Source: Solwaraspora sp. WMMD1047 (GTDB lineage Bacteria > Actinomycetota > Actinomycetes > Mycobacteriales > Micromonosporaceae). From it: a stretch of DNA of 64,000 nt. The notes beneath the pieces are model-generated. The model ran no database searches. It was not told the origin of the DNA and was given only the letters and a program-made list of their open reading frames with translations. Position 1 is the first letter of the stretch. Every line of letters starts with the position of its first letter. Location: the NCBI RefSeq assembly GCF_029626155.1, contig NZ_JARUBL010000001.1:7530501-7594500 (forward strand). The letters are read 5' to 3'. Positions 40,886 to 49,642 of this stretch are shown here, piece by piece. The position numbers and the translations under genes are program-made.

Positions 40886-42407
40886 CCAACGCCTCCCGGA
40901 GTCGTCGTTTGTCGACCTTCAACGTCGCGGTGACCGGCAGCTCCGCGACCAGGTGGATGCGACGGGGCACCTTGTACCCGGCCAGCCGGGTGCGGCAGAA
41001 CGCCCGCAGCGCGTCGAGGTCGAGCGCGTCGACGCCGACGACCGCCGCCTCCACCTGCTCGCCCCAGAGCTCGTTGGCCTGGCCGAACACCGCGACGGCC
41101 CGGACGCCCGGGAAGGCCGCGACAACGTCCTCCACCTCGACCGGAAAGACGTTCTCACCGCCGGTGATGATCATGTCCTTGGTCCGGCCGGCGAGGTGCA
41201 GGTAGCCGTCCCGGTCGAACCGGCCCAGGTCGCCGGAGCCGACGCCGCCGCGCAGCCGGCCGTCCGGGTCGTACGGCGGCCCGGCCCAGTAGCCGAGGGT
41301 CTGCCACGGGGCGTGCACGACGAGCTGCCCGACCTCGCCGCGGGGCTGGTCGGCGCCGCGCTCGTCGACGACCCGCACGGTCACCCCCGGCACCGGCCGA
41401 CCGACCCCGCGGTCGACGCCATCGCGCAGCTCCCACGACCGCAGCCGGGTGGCCGCGCCGAACTCCGTCGCGCCGTAGCCGGTCACCAGCTCGGCGTGCG
41501 GAAACGCCCGGCCCAGCTCGGCGGCGAACCCGGGCTCGCTGCGGGTCGAACCGAACAGCACCCGCCGGACGGCACCGGTGGTCGCCGGGTCGAACTCCGG
41601 GTGGCGGATCAGCCTGACCAGCGCGGTCGGGGCACCGAAGAGCCGGGTCGGGCGGCCGGTCCGCAGCGCGGCGACGACCTCCCGCTCGTCGAACCGGGGC
41701 AGCACCCAACCGCACCCGCCGGCGTACAGGGTGGCGAAGAGCACCGTCACGAGGGCGACGTGGAAGAACGGCGAGAAGTACAGCTCCACGTCGGTGCGGC
41801 GGATCTCCATGTTCGCCTGGCAGGAGGCGGCGTACAGCCACAGCGCGCGATGCGACCAGACGGCGCCCTTGGGCTGACCGGTCGTGCCGCCGGTGCCGAA
41901 GATGGCGGCGGGCGCCGCGGGGTCGAGCTCGCCGTCCACCTGATCCGGCACCGCGTCGTCGGCGGCTAGTGGCGCCAGCCGCTCGACCAGCCCGGCCGTT
42001 CCGGCCGTTGCGGCAAGAGTCACGGTGGGCACCCCGAGGGTTTCGGCCAGGCCGGTGTGCGCGGCGTCGTGGACGACCAGACCGGGTGCCAGGGGGGCCA
42101 GGAAGGCGCCCGCCTCGACCGGGGTGAGGCGGGTGTTGAGCGGCACCGCGACCGCGCCGGCCGCCATGATCCCCAGCAGCACCGCGACGTGCCCGGCCCC
42201 GGGGGTCAGCGCCGTCACCACCCGTTCGCCCCGTCCGACGCCGCGCCGGCGCAGGCCCCGGGCGACGGCGCGGGCGGCGGTCCACAGCTCCGCGTACCCG
42301 ATCTCGCCGTGCTCGTCGACGACCGCCGCGGCGTGCGGCACCTGGCGGGCGTGCGCCGCGATCACGTCGACGAAGACCAGCCTGGCCGGGTCGAACACCG
42401 GATTCAC
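40875..42407 (-). CDS. AMP-dependent acyl-CoA ligase
   Basis: A 510-residue adenylate-forming ligase. Motifs in order are the P-loop FGTGGTTGQPKGA, YGATEFG, GRTKDMIITGGENVFPVEVED, and the C-terminal lysine in TLKVDKRRLRE. It makes an acyl-AMP then an acyl-CoA, entering a carboxylic acid into this operon's beta-oxidation. GTG 42407 overlaps the preceding stop by four bases. It resembles FadD-type ligases, including FadD3 of HIP degradation, but substrate cannot be assigned. Confidence 0.9.
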   Translation of the reverse strand: MNPVFDPARLVFVDVIAAHARQVPHAAAVVDEHGEIGYAELWTAARAVARGLRRRGVGRGERVVTALTPGAGHVAVLLGIMAAGAVAVPLNTRLTPVEAGAFLAPLAPGLVVHDAAHTGLAETLGVPTVTLAATAGTAGLVERLAPLAADDAVPDQVDGELDPAAPAAIFGTGGTTGQPKGAVWSHRALWLYAASCQANMEIRRTDVELYFSPFFHVALVTVLFATLYAGGCGWVLPRFDEREVVAALRTGRPTRLFGAPTALVRLIRHPEFDPATTGAVRRVLFGSTRSEPGFAAELGRAFPHAELVTGYGATEFGAATRLRSWELRDGVDRGVGRPVPGVTVRVVDERGADQPRGEVGQLVVHAPWQTLGYWAGPPYDPDGRLRGGVGSGDLGRFDRDGYLHLAGRTKDMIITGGENVFPVEVEDVVAAFPGVRAVAVFGQANELWGEQVEAAVVGVDALDLDALRAFCRTRLAGYKVPRRIHLVAELPVTATLKVDKRRLREALGGA

Positions 42408-43528
42408 GACCGGGCCCCGAGTCCGAGCCCGTGCCGCGCCACCATGCCGAGCATCACCTCGGAGGTGCCGCCGGCGATCGTCTCCATCACCGTCTCGTGC
42501 CACAGGAACGCCTGGTCGCCGGCGAGGTCCGTCGCCGTCACGTCCCCGGCGTCGAAGGGGATCCGCGCCATCCGCTGCACCGCCCGGCTGGCGAGCAGCT
42601 TCGCCCGCGCCGCCTCGACGATGCCGTCGCCACCGCGTTCCATCGCGGCGACGGTGGTCAGCGCCGCGGCCTCCACCTCGGCGAGATCCACCGCGGCGTC
42701 GAGCACCGCGGCCCGGGCCACCGCGTCGGCCGGGCCGTCCGGCCGGCGGGCCCACCGGAGCAGGTCCTCGTAGTCGCGGCGGACCCGGCCCGGCAGCACC
42801 ATCAGGTGCCGCTCGACGGCGAGCGCCTCCCGGATGAGCCGCCAGGCGCCCCCCTCAGGGCCGACCCGGTCCCGGACCGGCACGACGACGTCGTCGAGGA
42901 ACACCTCGTTGAGCCGGTGCCCGTCGATGGTCCGGATCGGCCGGATCGTCACCCCCGGGGCGGTGAGGTCGACGATCAGCAGGGTCAGATCCCGGCCGGG
43001 CCGCCCGCTGCGCCCGGTGCGGCACAGCAGCCACAGGTACGACGAGTTGTGCGCGTCCGACGTCCACCGCTTCTCGCCGGTCACCCGGTAGCCGTCGGCG
43101 GTCACCGTGGCGGTGGTCCGGACGCCGGCCAGGTCGGAGCCGGCCTCGGGCTCGGAGTAGCCGAGCGCGAAGCCCACCTCGCCCCGGGCGATCCGGGCGA
43201 GGAACCGGTCCTGCTGGTCGGGGGTGCCGTGCGTGATCAGGGTGCGGGCCACGATGCCGGCCGCCAGGTCGGGGCGGACCGCGCGGGCGTAGGCCAGCTC
43301 GTCCCAGACGACGAACTCGGTGGACGGCCCGGCGCCGGCCCCGCCGAACGCCACCGGCCAGCCGAGGCAGAGCCAACCACGCTCACCCATCGCCCGGTAG
43401 ATCTCCCGGCTGGCGCCACCCCGGCCGAGGAAGTACTGGCGGTCGTCACGCGCGGGCACGCCGCTGGCCAGGAAGTCGCGGATCTGCCCGCGCAGCGCCT
43501 CCTGCTCGGCGGTGAACTGCCACCTCAT
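42404..43528 (-). CDS. Acyl-CoA dehydrogenase
   Basis: A 374-residue acyl-CoA dehydrogenase with the FAD-binding YSEPEAGSDLAGVRT and KRWTSDA segments and a C-terminal ETIAGGTSEVMLGMVARHGLGL. The position of the common catalytic Glu near GGTSEV is Gly, so the base must lie elsewhere or in a partner subunit, as in FadE heterotetramers. The start ATG 43528 overlaps the crotonase stop. Adjacent to a ligase and, one gene on, a short dehydrogenase that may be its partner. Confidence 0.88.
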   Translation of the reverse strand: MRWQFTAEQEALRGQIRDFLASGVPARDDRQYFLGRGGASREIYRAMGERGWLCLGWPVAFGGAGAGPSTEFVVWDELAYARAVRPDLAAGIVARTLITHGTPDQQDRFLARIARGEVGFALGYSEPEAGSDLAGVRTTATVTADGYRVTGEKRWTSDAHNSSYLWLLCRTGRSGRPGRDLTLLIVDLTAPGVTIRPIRTIDGHRLNEVFLDDVVVPVRDRVGPEGGAWRLIREALAVERHLMVLPGRVRRDYEDLLRWARRPDGPADAVARAAVLDAAVDLAEVEAAALTTVAAMERGGDGIVEAARAKLLASRAVQRMARIPFDAGDVTATDLAGDQAFLWHETVMETIAGGTSEVMLGMVARHGLGLGARS

Positions 43529-44337
43529 GGCCGCGGTCCGCCGGTCCACCGGGGCGGGCGCCGCTCGACGAAGGCGCGGGCGCCCTCGTGGAAATCCGGA
43601 TGCGCCCACTGGGTGCGGGCCAACGCCCAGCCGTACTCCAGCGCGGCCTGGTGCGGCATCTCGGTGGCCGCCCAGATCGCCTGTTTGGAGAGCGAGACCG
43701 CCGCCGGCGAGTTGCTGGCGATCGCGTCGGCGATGGCCCGCGCGGTGCTCATCAGGTCGGCGGCAGCGACCACCTCGTCGACCAGGCCGAGTTGGTGGGC
43801 GCGGTCGGCGTCGAGCCGGAAATGCCGGCCCATCAGCGTCATCCGCAGTACCGCCCCGAGCGGCATCCGCCGGGTCAGGCCGATGTTCTCCACCGCCCCG
43901 ACCTGGCCGACGCTGACGTGGGTGTCCAGGAAGGTCGCGTGGGCCGCGGCGACCACGATGTCGGCGTCCGCGACGAAGTGCAGCCCGCCGCCCGCGACCA
44001 GCCCGTTCACCGCGCAGATCACCGGTTTCCAGACGCCCTGTTGCAGCGGTGACCAGACGATGTCCTCGCTGACCCGACCACGTCCCGAGCTGGTCGACCC
44101 GGAGTCGGCCACCTCCCGTACGTCGGCGCCGGTGCAGAAGTGCCGGTCGCCGGTGCCGGTGACGATCACCGCGCGGACGGCGTCGTCGGCCATCACGGCG
44201 GCCCAGATCGCCGCGAGGGCGGGCCGCATGGTGCGGGAGAGCGCGTTGCCGACCTCGGGCCGGTTCAACCGGACGGTGGCGACCCCACCGTCCACGGTGT
44301 ATTCGAGGTCCCCGGTCGACAGCTCAGGCGATGACAC
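43525..44337 (-). CDS. Enoyl-CoA hydratase/isomerase family protein
   Basis: A 270-residue crotonase with the oxyanion-hole pair DRHFCTGADVREVA and NGLVAGGGLHFVADADIVVAA. The second segment has Gly-Gly-Leu-His where hydratases often have Glu, so isomerase, hydrolase or dehydratase chemistry is possible. GTG 44337 overlaps the CaiB/BaiF stop by 14 bp. It sits between an acyl-CoA dehydrogenase and a racemase-type gene in one operon. Confidence 0.87.
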   Translation of the reverse strand: MSSPELSTGDLEYTVDGGVATVRLNRPEVGNALSRTMRPALAAIWAAVMADDAVRAVIVTGTGDRHFCTGADVREVADSGSTSSGRGRVSEDIVWSPLQQGVWKPVICAVNGLVAGGGLHFVADADIVVAAAHATFLDTHVSVGQVGAVENIGLTRRMPLGAVLRMTLMGRHFRLDADRAHQLGLVDEVVAAADLMSTARAIADAIASNSPAAVSLSKQAIWAATEMPHQAALEYGWALARTQWAHPDFHEGARAFVERRPPRWTGGPRP

Positions 44338-45532
44338 GGTCGTGCCTCCAGCGGGCGATCTCCTCGGCGGTGACGCCGAGCTCGGCGAGGACCTGGTCGG
44401 TGTGGGCGCGCCTGGGCACCGGTGGACCCGGCGGGGTCGGCGTCGAGCGGGAGAACCGGGGCGCCGGCGCGGGCTGCACCAGGCCGTCGACGTCGACCAG
44501 GGTCCGGCGGGCCGCGAGGTGCGGGTGGGCGGGCGCCTCTGCGAAGGTCAGCACGGGCGTGACGCAGGCGTCGGAGCCGTCGAAGACCCGTTCCCACTCG
44601 GCCCGGGTCCGGGTCGCGAAGATGGCCGCCAACCGGGCGCTCTGCTCGGCCCAGCGGGAGCGGTCGTGCTGCGGCCAGTCCGCCGGGGCCAGGCCGAGGC
44701 GTCTCAGCAGGGTGGCGTAGAACTTCGGTTCGATCGCGCCGACCGCCAGGAAACCCCCGTCGCCGGTGGCGTAGGTGCGGTAGTACGGCGCCCCGCCGTC
44801 GAGCACGTTGTCGGCCCGCGCCGCCGACCAGGTGCCGTTGGCGATCAGGCCGTGGAACAGCGCCGTCAGGCTGGCCGCGCCGTCCAGCATCGCCGCGTCG
44901 ACCACCTGGCCGCGGCCGGACCCGACCCGCTCCAGCAGGGCGCAGACGATCCCGAGCGCCAGGTAGGTCGCCCCGCCGCCGAAATCGCCGATCAGGTTCA
45001 GCGGTACGGGTGGCGGCGCCTCCGCCGGACCCATCGCGTGCAGCGCCCCGGTCAGCGACAGGTAGTTCAGGTCGTGGCCGGCGCGGTGGGCGAGCGGCCC
45101 GTCCTGACCCCAGCCGGTCATCCGGCCGTACACCAGGCGGGGGTTGCGGTGCAGGCACTCCTCCGGGCCGATGCCGAGCCGCTCGGCGACGCCCGGGCGC
45201 ATCCCCTCCATCAGCACGTCGGCGTGCCCGACGAGACGCAGCAGCACCGCGACCCCGGTCGGTCGTTTCAGGTCCAGACCGATCGAGCGCCGGCCCCGGT
45301 GGCGCGGGTCGCTGCCGGGGTCGGCGCCGACGCCCGGCGCGTCCGCCCCGGCCCGGTCGACCCGGATCACCTCGGCGCCCAGGTCGGCCAGGAGCATCCC
45401 GGTGAACGGCACCGGACCCAGGGCCGCCAGCTCCAGCACCCGCACCCCGGCCAGCGGTCCCCCGGTGGTCATCGCGTCGCCGGTCGTCGGGTCGCCGGAA
45501 ATTCCGTCGCTGGTCATTCCGTCGCCGGTCAT
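44324..45532 (-). CDS. CaiB/BaiF family protein, alpha-methylacyl-CoA racemase type
   Basis: A 402-residue class III CoA-transferase fold protein. It keeps His153 in AGHDLNYLSLTG and Asp212 in GQVVDAAMLDG, the two-base arrangement of alpha-methylacyl-CoA racemases, rather than the single Asp of transferases. Racemases turn (R)-2-methyl acyl-CoA into the (S) form needed by dehydrogenases, as in steroid side chains or branched acids. Three in-frame ATGs (45532, 45517, 45472) precede the conserved GPLAGVRVLEL; I used 45532 because it overlaps the upstream stop as ATGA. Confidence 0.85.
   Translation of the reverse strand: MTGDGMTSDGISGDPTTGDAMTTGGPLAGVRVLELAALGPVPFTGMLLADLGAEVIRVDRAGADAPGVGADPGSDPRHRGRRSIGLDLKRPTGVAVLLRLVGHADVLMEGMRPGVAERLGIGPEECLHRNPRLVYGRMTGWGQDGPLAHRAGHDLNYLSLTGALHAMGPAEAPPPVPLNLIGDFGGGATYLALGIVCALLERVGSGRGQVVDAAMLDGAASLTALFHGLIANGTWSAARADNVLDGGAPYYRTYATGDGGFLAVGAIEPKFYATLLRRLGLAPADWPQHDRSRWAEQSARLAAIFATRTRAEWERVFDGSDACVTPVLTFAEAPAHPHLAARRTLVDVDGLVQPAPAPRFSRSTPTPPGPPVPRRAHTDQVLAELGVTAEEIARWRHDRVIA
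45470..45532. repeat. 15-bp repeats at the start of the racemase gene
   Basis: Four to five degenerate 15-bp units encode MTGDG-like pentapeptides and repeat the ATG three times. Copies keep the frame, so each extra unit may add another possible start codon. Confidence 0.65.
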
Positions 45533-46668
45533 CGCATCGCCGATACGCCGAGCAGTTCCTTGCCGAGGTGCAGGATCTGCAGTTGGGTGGTGCCCTCCGG
45601 GATGGTCGCCTCGCGCGCGTCGCGGAAGTAGCGTTCGACCGGGGACTCCTCCATCAGCCCGGCGCCGCCGTGCACCTGCAGGGCCAGGGTTGCCGCCTTG
45701 CCGGCCGACTCGCCGCAGTAGTACTTCGCCATCGAACACTCGTAGCGGCCCGGCAGCCCGGCGTCGAGCGCCCGCGCGGCCCGGTAGCCGAGCAGCCGGC
45801 TCGTCTCGGTCAGGGTGGCGATCTCCACCACCATCTGCTGGACGAGTTGGAACCCGGCGATCGGGCGGCCGAACTGCTCCCGCGCCCTGGCGAACCCGAT
45901 GGACGCCTCCAGGCAGGCCTGGGCGAGCCCGACCGCCCCCATCGCCATGTTCAGCCGGCCCAGGTTCACCGCCGACATCGCCACCCCGAGCCCGCGCCCG
46001 ACCTCGCCGACCACGTTCGCCGCCGGTACGCGTACGTCGTCGAAGGCGAGTTCACAGCTGGTGGTGGCCCGCACCGGCATGTGCGCGATGTCGAACGCCT
46101 GGTACGGCGACTCGGCCCGGTCGACGATCAGCATGGTCAGCCCGTCGGTGCCGGCGACCCGGATCAGCAGCAGCCCGAAGTCGGCGTGCAGCGCGTTCGT
46201 GATGTAGAGCTTGCGCCCGTTGACCACCAGGTCGGTGCCGTCGGGCCGGCCGAGGGTACGCAGCGCACCGGCGTCGGACCCGGCGTCGGACTCGGTCACC
46301 CCGAACCAGCCGAACCGTCGGCCGGCCAGCATCGGGCGCAGGAAACGGTCCTTCTGTTCGGCGGTGCCGAACCGGCTCAGCACGGCGGCGACCATGGTCT
46401 GCACGTTGAGGGTGGTGCGCAGCGATCCCCAGCAGCGGCCGGCCTCCTCCATCAGGATGGCCAGCGCCAGGTGCCCCGCCTCGTCCCCGCCGTCTGCGGC
46501 GGGCACCACGCCCCGGACGTAGCCGAGGTCGTAGAGGCCGGCGAGCCGGTCCCACGGGAACGTGCGGTCCCGCTCGTGCGCCGCCACCAGCGGCGCGATC
46601 TTGCCATCCAGATAGGACCGTACGGTCTCGCGGAGCAGCCGCTCCTCGTCGGTGAGCCAGACGTCCAT
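45529..46668 (-). CDS. Acyl-CoA dehydrogenase
   Basis: A 379-residue canonical acyl-CoA dehydrogenase. FAD-binding segments are VTESDAGSDAGALRT and GRKLYITNA, the helical C-domain has QFGRPIAGFQLVQQ and LQVHGGAGLMEE, and the catalytic base is Glu358 in PEGTTQLQ. It introduces an alpha,beta double bond into an acyl-CoA, passing electrons to ETF. It follows an SDR gene by 12 bp and overlaps the racemase start by four bases. Confidence 0.93.
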   Translation of the reverse strand: MDVWLTDEERLLRETVRSYLDGKIAPLVAAHERDRTFPWDRLAGLYDLGYVRGVVPAADGGDEAGHLALAILMEEAGRCWGSLRTTLNVQTMVAAVLSRFGTAEQKDRFLRPMLAGRRFGWFGVTESDAGSDAGALRTLGRPDGTDLVVNGRKLYITNALHADFGLLLIRVAGTDGLTMLIVDRAESPYQAFDIAHMPVRATTSCELAFDDVRVPAANVVGEVGRGLGVAMSAVNLGRLNMAMGAVGLAQACLEASIGFARAREQFGRPIAGFQLVQQMVVEIATLTETSRLLGYRAARALDAGLPGRYECSMAKYYCGESAGKAATLALQVHGGAGLMEESPVERYFRDAREATIPEGTTQLQILHLGKELLGVSAMR

Positions 46669-46680
46669 GGCGAACCCTCC

Positions 46681-47547
46681 CTAGCTGAACCGGCCGCCGG
46701 AGACGTGGACCACGTCCCCGGTGACGAAGGACGCCTCGGGCGAGGCCAGGTTGGCGACGGCCGCGGCGACGTCGGCGGGCGTGCCGAGCCGGCGGATCGA
46801 GTTCTCCCGGCGGGCCCGCTCGGCGATCGCGGCGAACTTCGGGTGTCGCCGGACGGCTTCGGTCTCGACCAGGCCGGGGGCGACCGCGTTGACGGTGATC
46901 TCGTGCCGGCCGAGCTCCTTCGCCAGGGCCTTGGTCAGCCCGACGATGCCCGCCTTCGCCGCCGAGTAGTTCGCCTGGCCGGGATTGCCGAGGTAGGCCC
47001 GGGAGGCGATGTTCACGATCCGGCCGTACCGGCGGTCGATCATCGCCGGGGCGACCGCCCGGCAGCACGCGAAGGTGCCGTAGAGGCAGACGTCGAGGAC
47101 CCGTCGCCAGGCGTCGTCGTCCATCTCGACCAGCGGTCGGTCGATGGTGAAGCCGGCGTTGTTGACCAGGATGTCGATCCGGCCGTGCTGGTCCAGCAGC
47201 CGCGCCACCACCGTGTCGACGCTGGACCGGTCGGTCACGTCGGCCACCGCGGGGCGGGCCGCGATGCCCTCCTCGACCAGGGCCGCCGCCGCGGCGACGG
47301 CCAGCGGCTCGGCGATGTCGGCAAGCACCACGCTGGCGCCGGCCCGGCCCAGCGCCCGGCCGATCGCGATCCCGAGGCCGCCCCCGCCACCGGTCACGAC
47401 CGCCACCTGCCCGGCCAACGTCGGACCGCTTGGCGTACCGGCCGTTGCGGCACCCGCCGTCGCGGCACCCGCCGCCGTGTCCGCCCCCGGCGCCGTGGCC
47501 CCGGACGTCGTGGCCCCGGGTGCCGTGGCGCGCTCTCTCGTGGTCAT
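46681..47547 (-). CDS. SDR family oxidoreductase (FabG-like)
   Basis: A 288-residue SDR. Residues 1-42 are a low-complexity Ala/Gly/Thr tail, then TGGGGGLGIAIG, DILVNNAGFTIDRP, the Tyr/Lys in NYSAAKAGIVGL, and a C-terminal GDVVHVSGGRFS. It probably oxidises a 3-hydroxyacyl-CoA or reduces a 3-ketoacyl-CoA. ATG 47547 overlaps the IclR stop by four bases; an internal start after the tail cannot be excluded. Confidence 0.88.
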   Translation of the reverse strand: MTTRERATAPGATTSGATAPGADTAAGAATAGAATAGTPSGPTLAGQVAVVTGGGGGLGIAIGRALGRAGASVVLADIAEPLAVAAAAALVEEGIAARPAVADVTDRSSVDTVVARLLDQHGRIDILVNNAGFTIDRPLVEMDDDAWRRVLDVCLYGTFACCRAVAPAMIDRRYGRIVNIASRAYLGNPGQANYSAAKAGIVGLTKALAKELGRHEITVNAVAPGLVETEAVRRHPKFAAIAERARRENSIRRLGTPADVAAAVANLASPEASFVTGDVVHVSGGRFS

Positions 47548-48386
47548 CGGGTGCCACCTCCCGCCCGTTGCCGGACCGCGCCGCCGGGCCCGTACACCAG
47601 GCCGGACCGGCCGCTGAGGGTCTTGGTGATCCGGTCGCAGGTGTCCCGCAGCAGCCGCCCGTAGCTCTGCGCGCGCTCCTCGTCCATCGCGCTGGTGAAG
47701 CCCACCCCGGCGGCCACCAGCCGAACCGCGCCCCGGTCGTCGAAGATCGGTGCGGCCACCGTGCTGACGCCCAGGGCGAACCCCTCGTGGTCGACGGCGA
47801 AGCCGTGGTCGCGGACCGGTTCGAGCTCGCGGAGGAACTGCTCGCGACTGGCCACGCTCTTGCTGGTGTACGGATGTGGGCCGGCCGCCAGCGCCGCCGC
47901 CACATCCTTCGGGGAGTCGTGGGCGAGGAAGACCCGGCCGAACGAGCCGCCCTGGATCGGCACCGGGGTGCCCACCTGCAGGGTGATTCGGACCCGGTGC
48001 GGCCGTTCGAGCTTGTCGACCAGGATCACCTCGGTCGGGTTGATCCGGCGGTAGAGCACGATCGTGACGTCCATCCGCTCCAGCAGCTCGGCCAGGTAGC
48101 GCTTGGCGATGCTCACGTCGTTCATCTGCTCGGCGGCGGCGGCGCCGAGTTCGACCAGACCGGGGCCGAGCTGGTAGACCCGGCGCTCCGGGTCGTAGCC
48201 GACCGCGTTGACACCGACAAGGGTCCGCATCAGGTAGTGGGCGGTGCTCTTGTTCAGGCCGGTCAGCTCGATCACGCCGGCCAGCGACAGCTCCGAGTGG
48301 GCGGCGAGCAGGCGCAGCACCCGGAAGGCCCGTTCGATGGCCGGCACCCGGTAGTCCGCGCCCCGCGACACCTTCGGTGAGTCCAC
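47544..48386 (-). CDS. IclR family transcriptional regulator (third)
   Basis: A 280-residue IclR protein unlike the pair at 6.3 and 26.6 kb. It has the winged helix LSLAGVIELTGLNKSTAHYLMRTL and an effector domain with DKLERPHRVRITLQVGTPVPI and VSTVAAPIFDDRGAVRLVAA. I chose GTG 48386 with GGAG nine bases upstream; TTG 48395 is an alternative that would overlap the dehydrogenase stop. It is embedded in the catabolic operon rather than divergent, suggesting that it senses an operon intermediate and controls the operon promoter near 52.1 kb. Confidence 0.88.
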   Translation of the reverse strand: MDSPKVSRGADYRVPAIERAFRVLRLLAAHSELSLAGVIELTGLNKSTAHYLMRTLVGVNAVGYDPERRVYQLGPGLVELGAAAAEQMNDVSIAKRYLAELLERMDVTIVLYRRINPTEVILVDKLERPHRVRITLQVGTPVPIQGGSFGRVFLAHDSPKDVAAALAAGPHPYTSKSVASREQFLRELEPVRDHGFAVDHEGFALGVSTVAAPIFDDRGAVRLVAAGVGFTSAMDEERAQSYGRLLRDTCDRITKTLSGRSGLVYGPGGAVRQRAGGGTR

Positions 48387-48391
48387 TGTGG

Positions 48392-49642
48392 TCAACTCCG
48401 CTTCCCGTCGACGAGACGCCCGGCGATGAGGCGTCGCAGGATCTCCGACGATCCGTCGGCGATGTGCACCGTACGCATGCTCTGCCAGGCTTTTGCGAGG
48501 CCGACCTCGGAGGTGATGCCCATGCCGCCGAGGGTCTGCATGGCCCGGTCGATGACGGCGGTGGACATCTCGGTGGCGTACAGCTTGGCCATCGCCACCT
48601 CGACGAGTGCCCGGTCGCCGGCGTCGAGTTTGCGGGCCGCGTCGAGCGCCAGCAGCTCGGCCGCGTGGATGCGGACCGCGGCGTCGGCCAGCGGAAACGA
48701 GATCCCCTGGTTGCTCATCAACGGCTGGCCGAAGGTGCGGCGCTCGGTCGCGAAGCCGAGGGCCAGGTCCAGCGCCCACCGGGCCAGCCCGACCGCCCGG
48801 GCGCAGTTGTAGAGCCGGCCGAGCGCGATCCCGTCCAGCCCCAGCGACAGCCCCTCGCCCGGCTCGCCGAACACCTGCTCCGGGCCGACCCGCACCTCGT
48901 CGAGGGAGAGGATGCCGTGCTCGCCCCCGATGTTGCCGTAGAGCGGGATGACGCTGTCCAGCTTGAACCCGGGAGCGGTACGCGGCACGAGGAACGCGGT
49001 GATCCCGCCGGCCTTGCGGCGGACCCGGTCCGGGTCGGTGACGGCGAAGACCAGGCCGTAGTCGGCCGACGGCCCGTTGGAGATCCACTGCTTGACCCCG
49101 GTGATCCGCCAGCCGTCGCCGTCGGGCACCGCCCGGGTCGACATCTGCCAGACGTCCGAGCCGGCGCCGGGCTCGGACATCATGAAGCACATGGTCCGCT
49201 CGCCGGAGAGCAGTGCCGGCAGCACCTGCTGGCGGATCGGTTCGCCGGCCCGGGTGAAGACCAGGCTCGGTCCGGTCGCCCAGTGCGCCACCACGTCCAG
49301 CCCGAGCCAGTTCGCGCTGCCGCAGACCCGGCTGATCAGCTCCCAGGCGGCGTACATCGCCTCGGTGCCCTGACCGCCGCCGCCGAGCGCCTCCGGGACG
49401 AACATCTGGTAGTAGCCGGCCGCGGCGGCGGCGGTGCGGACCGCCCGCCGATGCTCCTCGACCTCGTCGACGTTGCGGCCGTCCGGGCCGTACCGGCGTC
49501 GCGGGTCGTTGAGCAGGTCGCCGGCGCGCCGGTGCCGTTCGATGACCTCGGCCCGTAGGAAGGCGCGCAGCCCGTCCAGCAGGTCGGTGATGTCCGGCCC
49601 GAACCGGGTGTCCCACCCGAACCGGCCGCGCGGCTCAGCCAT
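48392..49642 (-). CDS. Acyl-CoA dehydrogenase (ACAD10/11-like motif)
   Basis: A 416-residue acyl-CoA dehydrogenase with MSEPGAGSDVWQMST, ITGVKQWISNG and the helical RRTFGQPLMSNQGI. The catalytic region reads HIADGSSEILRR, with Asp where classical enzymes have Glu, as in the ACAD10/11 and related groups. The long N-terminal extension with RRYGPDGRNVDEVEEHR is typical of this group. ATG 49642 overlaps the thiolase stop by 8 bp. It probably acts on a branched or ring-bearing acyl-CoA (inference). Confidence 0.9.
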   Translation of the reverse strand: MAEPRGRFGWDTRFGPDITDLLDGLRAFLRAEVIERHRRAGDLLNDPRRRYGPDGRNVDEVEEHRRAVRTAAAAAGYYQMFVPEALGGGGQGTEAMYAAWELISRVCGSANWLGLDVVAHWATGPSLVFTRAGEPIRQQVLPALLSGERTMCFMMSEPGAGSDVWQMSTRAVPDGDGWRITGVKQWISNGPSADYGLVFAVTDPDRVRRKAGGITAFLVPRTAPGFKLDSVIPLYGNIGGEHGILSLDEVRVGPEQVFGEPGEGLSLGLDGIALGRLYNCARAVGLARWALDLALGFATERRTFGQPLMSNQGISFPLADAAVRIHAAELLALDAARKLDAGDRALVEVAMAKLYATEMSTAVIDRAMQTLGGMGITSEVGLAKAWQSMRTVHIADGSSEILRRLIAGRLVDGKRS

